A stretch of 64,000 nt of DNA from an uncultured SAR86 cluster bacterium. GTDB taxonomy: Bacteria; Pseudomonadota; Gammaproteobacteria; Magnimaribacterales; D2472. Shown here in pieces: positions 16,882-26,468 of the stretch. The stretch spans positions 36,882 to 100,881 of the forward strand of contig CACHRR010000003.1 in NCBI GenBank assembly GCA_902582355.1. The letters run 5' to 3'. The position numbers were made by a program, and so were the translations under genes. Position 1 is the first letter of the stretch; every line of letters begins with the position of its first letter. The notes beneath the pieces are model-generated. The model was given only the letters and a program-made list of their open reading frames with translations, searched no databases and was not told the origin of the DNA.

Positions 16882-17991
16882 ATGTTAGATCCTATAAAAG
16901 TATTTGGTAATGTAGGATCTCCATATACTCAAAAAATATTATCGCTTCTAAGATATAGAAATATCCCATATACAGTTTCATGGGGAGATGTTGTTCAAAA
17001 TTTGTCTTTTCTAAATATAGAACCTCCAAAGCCTGTTTTGTTACCTACAATGGTATTCAAAGATAATAATGGTTCAAATATTTGTAAAACTGATACAACT
17101 CCAATAATAAGATATCTAGAGGAAATATATAGAGAAAAATCTGTGATACCACCCTCTCCTATTTTAAATTTTCTTAATTACTTACTAGAAGATTTTGCAG
17201 ACGAGTGGACTACAAAATATATGTTTCATTACAGATGGTATTTTAATGAAGATGCTGAAAATGCAAAAAAAATGTTAGTACTTCAACATAAAATAGATAT
17301 TGATGATGACTCAATGAATAAATTTGGTGACATTATTGCAGATAGACAAATTAATAGGTTGTGGGTTGTTGGATCAAATGACGATACAGCAAGTCTTATT
17401 GATCAAAGTTATAAACGATATTTATTATTAATGGAAAAACATTTAAGATTTTTGCCTTTTATGTTTGGACAGCGTCCTTCATCATCAGACTTTGGTTTAT
17501 ACGGACAACTTACCCAACTTGTTGGATTTGATCCTACACCAAGAAATATTGCATATAAAAATTCGCCTAGAACAATTTCTTGGGTAAATATAATGTCTGA
17601 TTTGTCTGGCTTACATGATAGTGGAGGAATTGGTGAATTTTTTGGAGTGAGTGATAATGAAAAGGAAAATAAAAGTAAATTAAATTACTTTAGAGATCAT
17701 AATTATGGCTGGATCGATATAGATAATATGCCTAAAACATTAATAGAAATATTTAATGAAGTTGGTAAAGTTTATATTCCATGTCTTATTGCAAATGCAA
17801 GGGCATATGAAAGTGGCGATGAGATTTGGGAAACATCAATAGATGGCTCAGTTTGGAAACAAAAAACATTTCCTTATCAAGTAAAGTGTCTAAATTGTAT
17901 AAAGGATGAATTTAATAAATTATCAACTAATGACAAAAAAACTACTATAAATTTGATAAACGGTAGTGGTTGTGAAGAAATATTAGGCTAA
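16882..17991 (+). CDS. Long GST-family protein with extended C-terminal domain
   Basis: A 369-residue protein with a GST-like N-terminal thioredoxin domain (VFGNVGSPYTQKILSLLRY, then LLPTMVFKD and TTPIIRYLEE). A helical region follows with a GST-like PSSSDFGLYGQL near residue 205. It is about 150 residues longer than usual; the extra C-terminal part contains the LPKTLIEIFNEVGKVYIPCLIANA-like helix and two cysteines (KCLNCI) that could bind a metal or form a disulfide. Proteins of this layout are known only as uncharacterised GST-like proteins. The last 9 bases overlap the convergent ceramidase-like gene. End of the plus-strand operon. Confidence 0.75.
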   Translation: MLDPIKVFGNVGSPYTQKILSLLRYRNIPYTVSWGDVVQNLSFLNIEPPKPVLLPTMVFKDNNGSNICKTDTTPIIRYLEEIYREKSVIPPSPILNFLNYLLEDFADEWTTKYMFHYRWYFNEDAENAKKMLVLQHKIDIDDDSMNKFGDIIADRQINRLWVVGSNDDTASLIDQSYKRYLLLMEKHLRFLPFMFGQRPSSSDFGLYGQLTQLVGFDPTPRNIAYKNSPRTISWVNIMSDLSGLHDSGGIGEFFGVSDNEKENKSKLNYFRDHNYGWIDIDNMPKTLIEIFNEVGKVYIPCLIANARAYESGDEIWETSIDGSVWKQKTFPYQVKCLNCIKDEFNKLSTNDKKTTINLINGSGCEEILG

Positions 17992-18942
17992 TTTTTCTGA
18001 TCTATAATGATAAAAGAAAAATATTGTAGATATAGCTGTCAATAAATGCCAAATTCCATGAGCTTGAATAAATGAATCTGGATTACAAAACTCTGAATTT
18101 GGATTGATGGTTAAATTTCCTTGAAGCCATATTAACCATGCGGCAATGTATGCAGTCATACCTGCAAAATACCATATATATGTTCTTGATCTGTTTGGTT
18201 TCTTATTTGCAAGAAGTCCTGGCAGCCAAAAAAAGATTATCCACCAATACTGATCAATATTTTCAAATACTTCAGAAGGAAATATTCCAAAAATCATCAT
18301 TACCAAGAAACCAACAAAACCTGAAATAAATCTCATGCTTGGAGACCAAAATCTATATAAGAACTCACTTATTACCCACAGACCTATCGAAACACCAAAT
18401 AAATCTAAACCAATACCCATACCATGACCAAACAATCCTCTCATAACAGCATAAAATATGACTATTAAGACATATACATTTAAAAATGTATTTATAGACC
18501 AATCTGACATTCTATATAAGTTATATAACCATGGAATAATTATGTACATAACCATACTTAAGTTATCAGCCCAACCTCCCCATTCTGTATTTGTTCCATG
18601 CATCATCATGGAGCCAGGACCTAAATAGACTACTGTTACACCATAAAGAATAGTAATTTTGTTCAAACCAGAAAAATCATTAAAAGACGATTCATTTGAT
18701 ACTGTATATAAGATGAAAAGACCAGCAATCATAAAGCCCAAATTTGTTAATGTATTTATGGGCTCTCGAAAGACTCCAGCACTTATTCTTTCGCACCACC
18801 TAGATGCTTCACCAATAAAACTCAGTGATTCATCAGATTGAATAAGTTGAAAATAACTTAGTAGATAAAATACTACAAGAAATATAATACTTATTGATAA
18901 AGTTATTATAAATACGTTTTCTTTTTTTAAAATATTTAACAA
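17983..18942 (-). CDS. Ceramidase-like membrane hydrolase (CREST superfamily)
   Basis: A 319-residue polytopic membrane protein with about eight helices. It keeps the residues of alkaline ceramidases and related CREST hydrolases: WCE at 49-51, EPINTLTNLGF at 60-70, S111 and H115 in GSMMMHGT, D126 in WADNLSM, and H295 and H299 in QAHGIWHLLTA. These residues bind zinc and cleave an amide in ceramide. Substrate in a marine bacterium is unknown; an N-acyl amine or aminolipid is possible. It is 9 bases downstream of etfA on the same strand and may share its transcript, though no functional link is obvious. Confidence 0.78.
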   Translation of the reverse strand: MLNILKKENVFIITLSISIIFLVVFYLLSYFQLIQSDESLSFIGEASRWCERISAGVFREPINTLTNLGFMIAGLFILYTVSNESSFNDFSGLNKITILYGVTVVYLGPGSMMMHGTNTEWGGWADNLSMVMYIIIPWLYNLYRMSDWSINTFLNVYVLIVIFYAVMRGLFGHGMGIGLDLFGVSIGLWVISEFLYRFWSPSMRFISGFVGFLVMMIFGIFPSEVFENIDQYWWIIFFWLPGLLANKKPNRSRTYIWYFAGMTAYIAAWLIWLQGNLTINPNSEFCNPDSFIQAHGIWHLLTAISTIFFFYHYRSEKLA

Positions 18943-18951
18943 TTAATTATT

Positions 18952-19881
18952 TTATAAAGCGCCTTCAAGTTCAGGTAAGGCATTAAATAAATCTGCAACG
19001 AGTCCATAATCAGCAACCTGAAATATTGGGGCATCTTCATCTTTATTAATAGCAACAATTACTTTTGAGTCTTTCATACCGGCAAGGTGTTGAATAGCAC
19101 CTGAAATGCCAACAGCAATATATAAATCCGGAGCAACTATTTTACCAGTCTGACCTACTTGATAATCATTAGGAACAAAACCTGCATCAACTGCTGCTCT
19201 TGATGCTCCTACAGCTGCACCAAGTTTATCAGCTATGGAATCTAATAAATGGAAGTTATCTCCAGACTGCATACCTCTTCCACCAGAAATTACAATATTA
19301 GCAGCAGTAAGTTCTGGTCTGTCACTTTGAGCTAATTCTTCGCCTACAAATTTACATATATTTGATGAACCCTCATCATTAATTTCAATCACATCAACAT
19401 CTGTATTATTTTTTGTAACGGCATCAAATGCGGTAGACCTTACTGTTATTATCTTTACACTATCATTTGATTTAACGGTAGCTATACAACTTCCAGCATA
19501 GATTGGTCTTTTGAAAGTATCATCTGATTCAACAGAGATAATATCTGATATCTGTTGTGAATCTAATTTTGCAGCAATTCTTGGCATAAGATTTTTACCA
19601 AACGTTGAGGCAGGAGCAAGAATATGTGTAAATCCATCACAGTTTGCGAGAACTAATGTTGAGAAATCTTCTGCAATTGCATTTAAATAGGTTTCACTGT
19701 CACACTTTAAAATCTTGGATACATTATCAAGTGTTTGACACTCACTAACAACAGCATCAATATTTGAACCTGCGACTAATATTGAAATTTCACCAGTAAG
19801 TGATGTTGCTGCTGTTACTGTGTTTAGTGTAGATCCTTTTAAGGAAATGTTATCATGTTCTGCTATAACTAAAATACTCAT
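18952..19881 (-). CDS. etfA: Electron transfer flavoprotein alpha subunit
   Basis: A 309-residue subunit that carries FAD and passes electrons from acyl-CoA and other dehydrogenases to ETF-quinone oxidoreductase (20785-22407). The C-terminal FAD domain is clear: VISGGRGM, VGASRAAVDAG, YQVGQTGKIVAPDLYIAVG and SGAIQHLAGM, followed by IVAINKDEDAPIF. The N-terminal domain pairs with EtfB. The ATG overlaps the etfB stop by 4 bases, so the subunits are translationally coupled. Confidence 0.96.
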   Translation of the reverse strand: MSILVIAEHDNISLKGSTLNTVTAATSLTGEISILVAGSNIDAVVSECQTLDNVSKILKCDSETYLNAIAEDFSTLVLANCDGFTHILAPASTFGKNLMPRIAAKLDSQQISDIISVESDDTFKRPIYAGSCIATVKSNDSVKIITVRSTAFDAVTKNNTDVDVIEINDEGSSNICKFVGEELAQSDRPELTAANIVISGGRGMQSGDNFHLLDSIADKLGAAVGASRAAVDAGFVPNDYQVGQTGKIVAPDLYIAVGISGAIQHLAGMKDSKVIVAINKDEDAPIFQVADYGLVADLFNALPELEGAL

Positions 19882-20630
19882 TGAATCACCTTTGCTTCAT
19901 TTTTTAACTTATCAATTAAATCATCTACTGTTTCAACCATAATACCAGCTTCCCTTGAAGGTGGAAGTTCTACGGACAATAGTTCTGTTCTTGAGCTTAA
20001 ATCAAGGCCAAGATCAACTACGGGTATAACATTTAATTCCTTTTTCTTAGCTTTCATAATATTTGGTAATGAAGCATATCTTGGTTCATTTAATCTAAGG
20101 TCTGTAGTTACTATTGAAGGAATTTTAAGATCAAGTGTTTGCAAACCTCCATCAATTTCTCTAGTAACAGTAATAGATGAATCACTAATTGAAACTTCAG
20201 ATGCATTTGTGGCTTGAGGATAATCTAACAATGCTCCTAACATTTGACCTGTTTGATTATTGTCACCATCAATAGCTTGTTTGCCTAATATAATTAAATC
20301 TGGTTTTTCATCTTCGATAATTTTTTGAAGAACTTTAGCAATTGCAAGAGGCTCAAGAAGTGAATCAGTTTCAATTAAAGTTGCTCTGTCAGCTCCAAGT
20401 GCTAATGCTGTTCTTAGCTGCTCTTGTGTTTCTAATTTTCCTACTGAAACAGCAATAACTTCAGATGCCCGTCCAGCCTCTTTAATTTTGACTGCTTCTT
20501 CTAATGCAATTTCACAAAATGGATTTACTGCCATTTTTACATTATTGAGTTCTACTTGAGTATTATCAGCAGTAGGTCTAACTTTTACGTTATAGTCGAC
20601 AACTCTTTTTATTGGTACTAAAATTTTCAT
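19878..20630 (-). CDS. etfB: Electron transfer flavoprotein beta subunit
   Basis: A 250-residue subunit that binds AMP and contacts the partner dehydrogenases. MKILVPIKRVVDYNVKVR is the standard N-terminus. The AMP/ETF-beta signature spans the region LGKQAIDGDNNQTGQM to LRLNEPRYASLPNIMKAKKK, about residues 123-195, including the leucine contact loop. First gene of the etfBA pair, transcribed away from the ETF-quinone oxidoreductase gene, from which it is separated by 154 AT-rich bases. Only one ETF pair is in the window. Confidence 0.96.
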   Translation of the reverse strand: MKILVPIKRVVDYNVKVRPTADNTQVELNNVKMAVNPFCEIALEEAVKIKEAGRASEVIAVSVGKLETQEQLRTALALGADRATLIETDSLLEPLAIAKVLQKIIEDEKPDLIILGKQAIDGDNNQTGQMLGALLDYPQATNASEVSISDSSITVTREIDGGLQTLDLKIPSIVTTDLRLNEPRYASLPNIMKAKKKELNVIPVVDLGLDLSSRTELLSVELPPSREAGIMVETVDDLIDKLKNEAKVIQ

Positions 20631-20784
20631 AAAGGTTTAATAATTTTTAACTTGTAAATTGTACTTATTTATATGTATATTTAATATAAGAATTGATTAT
20701 TTTTATATATTTTTAATATAAATAGCATTTATAATATAGTATAATTATAATGTATTTTTAAATACTATTACAATAACTAATCTT
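20631..20784. promoter_or_regulatory. Divergent promoter region, etfBA / ETF-quinone oxidoreductase
   Basis: A 154-base region with extreme AT content between two genes of one electron-transfer pathway, so co-regulation from here is likely. A consensus TATAAT at 20740-20745 is a candidate -10 box for the plus-strand gene; in such AT-rich DNA this is weak evidence. No perfect long palindrome seen. Confidence 0.45.
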
Positions 20785-22407
20785 ATGCACAGAGAAGAAA
20801 TGGAGTATGACGTTGTAATTGTTGGAGGTGGTCCGTCAGGCCTTGCTACAGCAATACAATTTGCTCAACTAAATAAAAAAAATAATACAAATTTATCAAT
20901 ATGTTTGCTTGAAAAAGGTTCTGAAATTGGTGCTCATATCCTTTCAGGCAATGTTTTTCAACCTAATGCACTAGATGAATTAATTCCTAATTGGAAAGAT
21001 CTGGGAGCACCTTTAAATGTTCCAGTGAAGAAAGATAAAATTATGTATCTTCTAAAGAGTATTGGTATACCTGTTCCTGCTTTTTTTATGCCAAATATGA
21101 AAAATCATGGTAATTATATTATTAGTCTTGCCAACTTATGTAGGTGGCTAGGAACTCAAGCAGAAAATTTAGGTGTTGAAGTTTTTCCTGGTTTTCCTGC
21201 AAGTAAATTATTGTTCGAAGATAATAGAGTTATCGGCGTTCAAACTGGCGATATGGGTGTATCTGAGTCTGGCGATCTAAAAGATGGACACGAGCCTGGA
21301 ATAAACATAAAAGCTAAATTAACTATTTTAGGTGAAGGATGCCGAGGTCATTTAGGTAAGCAAATTATAGAAAAATTTAAATTATCTGAAGGTAAAGATC
21401 CACAACATTATGGTATTGGTTTCAAAGAAGTATGGAAACTAAAGCCTGAACTTCATGATGAGGGTCTAGTAATCCATACAAATGGATGGCCGACCACAGA
21501 TATGGCAGCTGGTTCGTATTTTTATCACGGTGAAAATAATGAAGCTTATATTGGTTTTGTCGTTCCTTTAGATTATAAAAATCCGCATTTAAGTCCATTT
21601 GATGAATTTCAAAGATGGAAAACACATCCATCAATTAAGAAATATCTTTTGAACGGTGAAAGAATTTCATATGGGGCAAGAGCGTTAATTAAGGGTGGAA
21701 TTCAGTCACTACCTCAGATGGAGTTTCCTGGTGGTTTATTAATTGGCTGTAATGCAGGTACATTAATTTTTTCAAAAATAAAAGGTTCACATACTGCAAT
21801 GAAATCGGGTCAACTGGCTGGAGAATATGCTTATGAAAAACTTAATGGAGCTCAAGTCGATTCATATGATAAAAAAATACAAAAATCATGGATACACAAA
21901 GAGCTTTATAAATCTAGAAACTTTGGTCCCCTTTTCCATAAATACGGAGCTTTGTTTGGTGCTGCTTTAAATGTTATTGATCAATTTATCTTTAGAGGAA
22001 ATCTTCCTTTTACTCTTAATCATCCAATACCTGATCATGCATGTTTAAAGAAATCAGAAGAAATGCCAAAAATTGATTACCCTAAACCAGACGGAGTCAT
22101 ATCATTTGATAAACTTTCATCTGTATATCTTTCAAATACTAATCATGAAGAAGATCAGCCATGTCATTTACAGCTAAAAGATCCAACTATACCAATTAAT
22201 ATAAATCTTCCAATGTATGATGAACCTGCGCAAAGGTATTGTCCTGCAGGTGTTTATGAGGTTGTTGAAAAAAATAATGAAAAGAAATTTGTAATAAATG
22301 CTCAAAATTGTGTTCACTGTAAAACATGTGATATAAAAGATCCTTCACAAAATATAACATGGGTCTCACCTGAGGGACCTGGTGGTCCAAATTATCCTAA
22401 TATGTGA
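20785..22407 (+). CDS. Electron transfer flavoprotein-ubiquinone oxidoreductase
   Basis: A 540-residue membrane-associated flavo-iron-sulfur enzyme that takes electrons from ETF and reduces ubiquinone. The FAD-binding VVIVGGGPSGLATA is at residues 10-23, followed by LLEKGSEIGAHILSG. The ubiquinone-binding hydrophobic part lies mid-protein (PGGLLIGCNAG). The 4Fe-4S cluster is ligated by C486 (RYCPAGVYE), C509, C512 and C515 (CVHCKTC). The end PEGPGGPNYPNM is near-invariant in the family. Start chosen at the first ATG; a second Met six codons in is also possible. With etfAB it couples fatty-acid or amine oxidation to the respiratory chain. Confidence 0.95.
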   Translation: MHREEMEYDVVIVGGGPSGLATAIQFAQLNKKNNTNLSICLLEKGSEIGAHILSGNVFQPNALDELIPNWKDLGAPLNVPVKKDKIMYLLKSIGIPVPAFFMPNMKNHGNYIISLANLCRWLGTQAENLGVEVFPGFPASKLLFEDNRVIGVQTGDMGVSESGDLKDGHEPGINIKAKLTILGEGCRGHLGKQIIEKFKLSEGKDPQHYGIGFKEVWKLKPELHDEGLVIHTNGWPTTDMAAGSYFYHGENNEAYIGFVVPLDYKNPHLSPFDEFQRWKTHPSIKKYLLNGERISYGARALIKGGIQSLPQMEFPGGLLIGCNAGTLIFSKIKGSHTAMKSGQLAGEYAYEKLNGAQVDSYDKKIQKSWIHKELYKSRNFGPLFHKYGALFGAALNVIDQFIFRGNLPFTLNHPIPDHACLKKSEEMPKIDYPKPDGVISFDKLSSVYLSNTNHEEDQPCHLQLKDPTIPININLPMYDEPAQRYCPAGVYEVVEKNNEKKFVINAQNCVHCKTCDIKDPSQNITWVSPEGPGGPNYPNM

Positions 22408-22410
22408 TTA

Positions 22411-24222
22411 ATGAAAAATAATATTTTATTAATATTATCTTTTGCTATTACATCATGTGTAACATCTGAAAAACTGGATGATAAAGTAATAACCATTACA
22501 GATGAAAGTAATGTTATCCAAAAAATAATAGAAGTTAACGAAAATGATGAATTTCTAGAATTTCTTGATCAAGATTGGAATAAAAATCTAAATGAAAATC
22601 CACTATTTGCTTCTTATATAGGAGATAAAAGATTAAATGATAAGATTAATCCAAATACTATTGAGCAATATTTAGTAGAAAGAAGATCAAAGATTGCATC
22701 ATTAAATCAATTACAAAAGATAGATATTTCAAAATTAAGTAAAGAAAACAAACTAAATTATAAATTAAAAGAATTTGGACTTTCTTCTAGCATTGGTCTT
22801 ACAAATTTTCCTACATATTATTTGAGATTGAATCAAAGGGGTGGTATACAAAGTTTCTATGAAACAGGGAATAGATTAGTCTATTCATCAAAACAAGATT
22901 ACTTAGATTGGTTTTCAAGATTAAGTCAATTCCCAAAAAATATTTATACCGCCTTAGAAATAAATAAAGAAGGATTAACCAAAGGCATAACACAACCAAA
23001 AATAATAACTGAAGGTGTAATTAAACAAATTGACGCAATATTGAATGTAGATATAGATAAAAATCCATATTTAAAAGTTTTTATTGATGCAGACGAGTCA
23101 CTTTTTACATTAAATGAAAAAAGACAACTAATTGATAAAGTAAAAGATTTAATAATTAATGAAATCAATCCAGCATACAAAGCATTGAATAATTTTTTAA
23201 AAAACGAGTATATAGTTAATTCTAGAAAAACAATTGGAATTAGTAATGTGCCTAATGGAAAAGAATATTACGAATATCTAGCAAAATACTATACAACAAC
23301 AAATCTTACCCCTAATGAGATCCATGGAATAGGCCTGATTGAAATTAAAAGAATCAGATCTGAAATGGAAGACATTATCAAACAATTAAATTGGGACGGT
23401 GACTTTAATTCATTTTTAAATTATCTCAGAACAAGTCCTAGATTTTATTATGATAATTCAGAGGACCTTTTAAATGCTTATTTAATTATGTCGAAGACTA
23501 TAGATCCGCTTTTAACAAAAATTTTTAAGGTATTTCCAAGAGCTCCTTATGGTGTTATTCCTATTCCAGATGAATCAGCTCCTTTCACCACAACTGCTTA
23601 TTATAATAGTCCAAGTCCAGGAAGGCCTGGCTATTTTTATGCAAATTTATATAAACCAGAGTCAAGACCTAAATACGAGATACCTGTACTAACAGTTCAC
23701 GAAGCTGTTCCAGGTCATCATTTTCAAATATCCATTGCTCAGGAACTAGAAAATGTTCCAATGTTTAGAAAATATCAAGGCATAACTGCATTTATTGAAG
23801 GTTGGGGACTTTACAGTGAAGAACTAGGTGAATATATAGGTATATATGAAGATCCATATGATAAATTTGGCCAACTTACTTATGATATGTGGAGAGCCAT
23901 AAGATTGGTTGTAGATACAGGAATTCACTACATGGATTGGTCAAGAGAAGATGCCATAAACTTATTTATAGAAAATTCTGCAAAATCAATTCTTGATATA
24001 AATAATGAAGTAGATAGATATATCGGATGGCCAGGTCAAGCGCTGGCGTATAAGATTGGACAATTAAAAATACTGGAGCTTAGAAAAAGAGCAGAAGATA
24101 AATTAGGTGAAAAATATGATATTAAAGACTTTCATCATGAAGTACTAAAAAGAGGATCACTCCCCCTAGATATACTTGAAAATTATATAGATGAGTGGAT
24201 TGATGAGACTATGAATTCTTAG
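22411..24222 (+). CDS. DUF885 family lipoprotein, putative zinc peptidase
   Basis: A 603-residue protein with a lipoprotein signal peptide: the lipobox is AITSC, with the lipidated cysteine near residue 16, and an acidic linker follows. The DUF885 domain fills the rest. HEAVPGH at 430-436 and the later [10 protein letters not shown] (E463) form a gluzincin-like HExxH-variant zinc site, with tyrosine-rich [15 protein letters not shown] before it. Family members are thought to be metallopeptidases; the substrate is unknown. It starts 3 bases after the ETF-QO stop, in the same operon, although no biochemical link is evident. Its 3' end overlaps the convergent DUF2256 gene by 14 bases. Confidence 0.87.
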   Translation: MKNNILLILSFAITSCVTSEKLDDKVITITDESNVIQKIIEVNENDEFLEFLDQDWNKNLNENPLFASYIGDKRLNDKINPNTIEQYLVERRSKIASLNQLQKIDISKLSKENKLNYKLKEFGLSSSIGLTNFPTYYLRLNQRGGIQSFYETGNRLVYSSKQDYLDWFSRLSQFPKNIYTALEINKEGLTKGITQPKIITEGVIKQIDAILNVDIDKNPYLKVFIDADESLFTLNEKRQLIDKVKDLIINEINPAYKALNNFLKNEYIVNSRKTIGISNVPNGKEYYEYLAKYYTTTNLTPNEIHGIGLIEIKRIRSEMEDIIKQLNWDGDFNSFLNYLRTSPRFYYDNSEDLLNAYLIMSKTIDPLLTKIFKVFPRAPYGVIPIPDESAPFTTTAYYNSPSPGRPGYFYANLYKPESRPKYEIPVLTVHEAVPGHHFQISIAQELENVPMFRKYQGITAFIEGWGLYSEELGEYIGIYEDPYDKFGQLTYDMWRAIRLVVDTGIHYMDWSREDAINLFIENSAKSILDINNEVDRYIGWPGQALAYKIGQLKILELRKRAEDKLGEKYDIKDFHHEVLKRGSLPLDILENYIDEWIDETMNS

Positions 24223-24346
24223 ATCTTCTACATCGATCACTGCAATAAATTACATTATCCCAATCCTTTTTCCATTTCTTTCGCCAAAAAAATGGTCTAT
24301 TGCAAACTGGACATGTTTTTTTAGCTAAATTTATTTTTTTATGCAA
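24209..24346 (-). CDS. DUF2256 small zinc-ribbon-like protein with TTG start
   Basis: A 45-residue protein found by reading the minus strand: it begins TTG-CAT-AAA-AAA (HKKINLAKK) and contains [33 protein letters not shown]. The CxxC...CxxxC pairs with FxWRKKWxxxWDxVxYCSxRCR are the DUF2256 signature, a small Cys-rich family of unknown role that may bind zinc. The only usable start in frame is TTG at 24346, overlapping the DUF1285 stop by 8 bases. The 3' end overlaps the convergent DUF885 gene. Last gene of the long minus-strand cluster. Confidence 0.82.
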   Translation of the reverse strand: MHKKINLAKKTCPVCNRPFFWRKKWKKDWDNVIYCSDRCRRSKNS

Positions 24347-24869
24347 TTTTACCTATTATGTGGTTATGCTTATTACTGGGAATGTAGAGTGAATCATTAT
24401 CAATATAATTATTTTCAAGTGCAATATCTATCATTTTATAATAGGTATTTCGATTAAAAAAACCTTCTAAATTTTTTCTAACAATTACAAGTGGAATCAT
24501 TGTTTTGTCATAACGAATTAACCGTGTTGAATTATTTTTATCCAAAAAAAATTCATAGTTAAGATTGGTTATTAATTTTACATTGTTATCACTAAGATCA
24601 AAATCAACTATTTTGTATGGAGCTAATTCAACTTTAACTAGAACTTTTTCAAAAGGTGTAATCAAATAATATTCATCAATATCTTTTCTTAAAACTGTTG
24701 AAAATAAATTAACAAGTTTATTATTTTTTATTGGCGAGTTATTGTAAAACCATTCACCTTCCCTATTTATATAGAACTCTTGACCTTCACATAATTTAGG
24801 ATTCCATGAATCAACTGGTGGAAAACTTTTCTGATTTTTTAAATCATTCGCTATTTTAGAAATATTCAT
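24339..24869 (-). CDS. DUF1285 family protein
   Basis: A 176-residue soluble protein. The block [28 protein letters not shown] start (about residues 17-41), followed by [29 protein letters not shown], is typical of DUF1285, a proteobacterial family with known structures but no assigned function. Here the common NP motif and the Tyr residues are kept. It overlaps the LysE-type gene upstream by 14 bases and the DUF2256 gene downstream by 8 bases. Confidence 0.82.
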   Translation of the reverse strand: MNISKIANDLKNQKSFPPVDSWNPKLCEGQEFYINREGEWFYNNSPIKNNKLVNLFSTVLRKDIDEYYLITPFEKVLVKVELAPYKIVDFDLSDNNVKLITNLNYEFFLDKNNSTRLIRYDKTMIPLVIVRKNLEGFFNRNTYYKMIDIALENNYIDNDSLYIPSNKHNHIIGKIA

Positions 24870-25464
24870 AAAGTGATCTTAAGATTATATATAAACCAAT
24901 TGAACATAATATAAATGACAATATTGGTGTAATAAATTTATTCAAAAGTACATTATATTTATTAAAAACAGGGAATGTTAAAAAATAACTAATAAATATA
25001 AACCAAAGAGTTGAAGTTATTGAAAAATATATTGGAAACAACAGATAATATATGCCATACAAAGTTTCAACCAGAATACTAAATAGTGATACAAAGAATA
25101 AAAATGCCTTAATATTAAAAATATTTGTAATTAGTCCAACCCTGAAACTATTTCCTGAGTATTTTATGTTTTTAGGGGATAAATTGCTTTGTGGTTCAGA
25201 ATAAAAAATTACAATACCAAGATACAGAATATATGTTCCACCAATAAAGGTTATTAGAAATTTATAAAGATCATTTCCTAATATAATTAAGGATATTCCA
25301 CTTATAGCAAGCATACAATGTAAAAAGATACCAGCTCCAATACCAACGGATGCTTTAATACCCTCTGTTCTTCCATAAAGTGAAACTTGTCTAATAATAA
25401 TTGCTGTATCAGGACCTGGACTAGTTAATGCGATAAGATGAGCAATTGCTGACCAAATAAACAT
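24856..25464 (-). CDS. LysE/RhtB-family amino-acid exporter
   Basis: A 202-residue inner-membrane protein with about six hydrophobic segments. The N-terminal LTSPGPDTAIIIRQVSLYGRTEGIKASVGIGAG corresponds to the conserved PGP-x-G motif region of LysE/RhtB exporters, which expel lysine, homoserine, threonine or similar solutes. Specificity cannot be read from sequence. The middle is more divergent than usual. Its ATG shares one base with the murB stop (TAATG type), so it is translationally coupled. Confidence 0.85.
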   Translation of the reverse strand: MFIWSAIAHLIALTSPGPDTAIIIRQVSLYGRTEGIKASVGIGAGIFLHCMLAISGISLIILGNDLYKFLITFIGGTYILYLGIVIFYSEPQSNLSPKNIKYSGNSFRVGLITNIFNIKAFLFFVSLFSILVETLYGIYYLLFPIYFSITSTLWFIFISYFLTFPVFNKYNVLLNKFITPILSFILCSIGLYIILRSLYEYF

Positions 25465-26468
25465 TAATTAAAAATTATTGATGGTTCAATTTCTAATGAA
25501 ATATTAAAATTTTCATAAACCTTATCAATGATGTGTCTAGCAAAATCTATGATATCCTCTTGTGTTGCGTTATCTTTAGCAATCAATACTAATGAATGAT
25601 GTTCATATATTTCTACGTTTTCAAAATTATCAAGTTGATCTTTTATTAAATCTATCAATCTCGCAGATCCAATTTTTGATTTGTCATTATCAGCATTCCA
25701 AATTATTAAATCATCTAACGAAAATCGATCTGTTTTAATAATATTTTTATTTACAATACAATTTTTAAAAAAACTTCCTACATTTGGTATTTTAATTGGA
25801 TCAGGTAATGTTTTAGATCTTATTTTTGTGATAATTTTTGAGACATCCATGGCATTGATGCTATTTAAATCAATTTTATTTGAATCTATGAATTTTTGAA
25901 CCGTGGAGTATCTAAGATTGAAATTATTGTAAGAATTTGTTGTAAAATCTATGTTATAAATTATATAGTTTTTATTTTTAAAAATAGAATTTCTATATGA
26001 AAAATTGCAATCTATATTTTTAAATGTAATAAATTCATCTTCAATATAGTCATAACAATCAACACTTTCTATTAAATCTGAGACTTCTCGTCCATAAGCA
26101 CCAATATTTTGGATTGGAGATGCTCCAACACTCCCTGGAATTGATGACAAGTTTTCGTAACCAATAATATTATTTTCAATCATTTTCAAAACAAATTCAT
26201 GCCAATTTATTGATGATCCAACAGCAACAGTCTTTTGATCTTCGTTAAAAATAAATTGATTAAAAATAGGTTTAACAATGATTCCATTATAAAAATCTGG
26301 CAAAACAATGTTCGTTGCCTCGCCAATTATCAATATAGGTACTTTTTCTTTTTTAATAAATGAGTGAAATGAATTGAAGTCTTTTTTATCATAAAGCTCA
26401 ACATAATATTTTGCTTTTGATTTTATATTTAAGGAGTTTTTGATTGAGTAATTTTTAAAAATCTTCAT
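25464..26468 (-). CDS. murB: UDP-N-acetylenolpyruvoylglucosamine reductase (type I)
   Basis: FAD- and NADPH-dependent second step of UDP-N-acetylmuramic acid synthesis. The FAD-binding domain is about residues 15-190 with ENLSSIPGSVGASPIQNIGAYG at 105-126. Catalytic R159 (NFSYRNSIFK), proton donor S232 (NVGSFFKN) and the C-terminal glutamate E326 or E328 (LEIEPSI) match R159, S229 and E325 of E. coli MurB. The usual LGGGSN becomes IGEATN (48-53), a notable divergence in the flavin-phosphate loop. At 334 residues it is full length. It overlaps kdsB by 14 bases, a classical gammaproteobacterial neighbourhood. Confidence 0.92.
   Translation of the reverse strand: MKIFKNYSIKNSLNIKSKAKYYVELYDKKDFNSFHSFIKKEKVPILIIGEATNIVLPDFYNGIIVKPIFNQFIFNEDQKTVAVGSSINWHEFVLKMIENNIIGYENLSSIPGSVGASPIQNIGAYGREVSDLIESVDCYDYIEDEFITFKNIDCNFSYRNSIFKNKNYIIYNIDFTTNSYNNFNLRYSTVQKFIDSNKIDLNSINAMDVSKIITKIRSKTLPDPIKIPNVGSFFKNCIVNKNIIKTDRFSLDDLIIWNADNDKSKIGSARLIDLIKDQLDNFENVEIYEHHSLVLIAKDNATQEDIIDFARHIIDKVYENFNISLEIEPSIIFN

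Noticed and set aside
20700..20760. A riboswitch or regulatory RNA upstream of ETF-quinone oxidoreductase
   Set aside because: The region is simply A/T-rich; no conserved core or stable GC-containing stem could be found.
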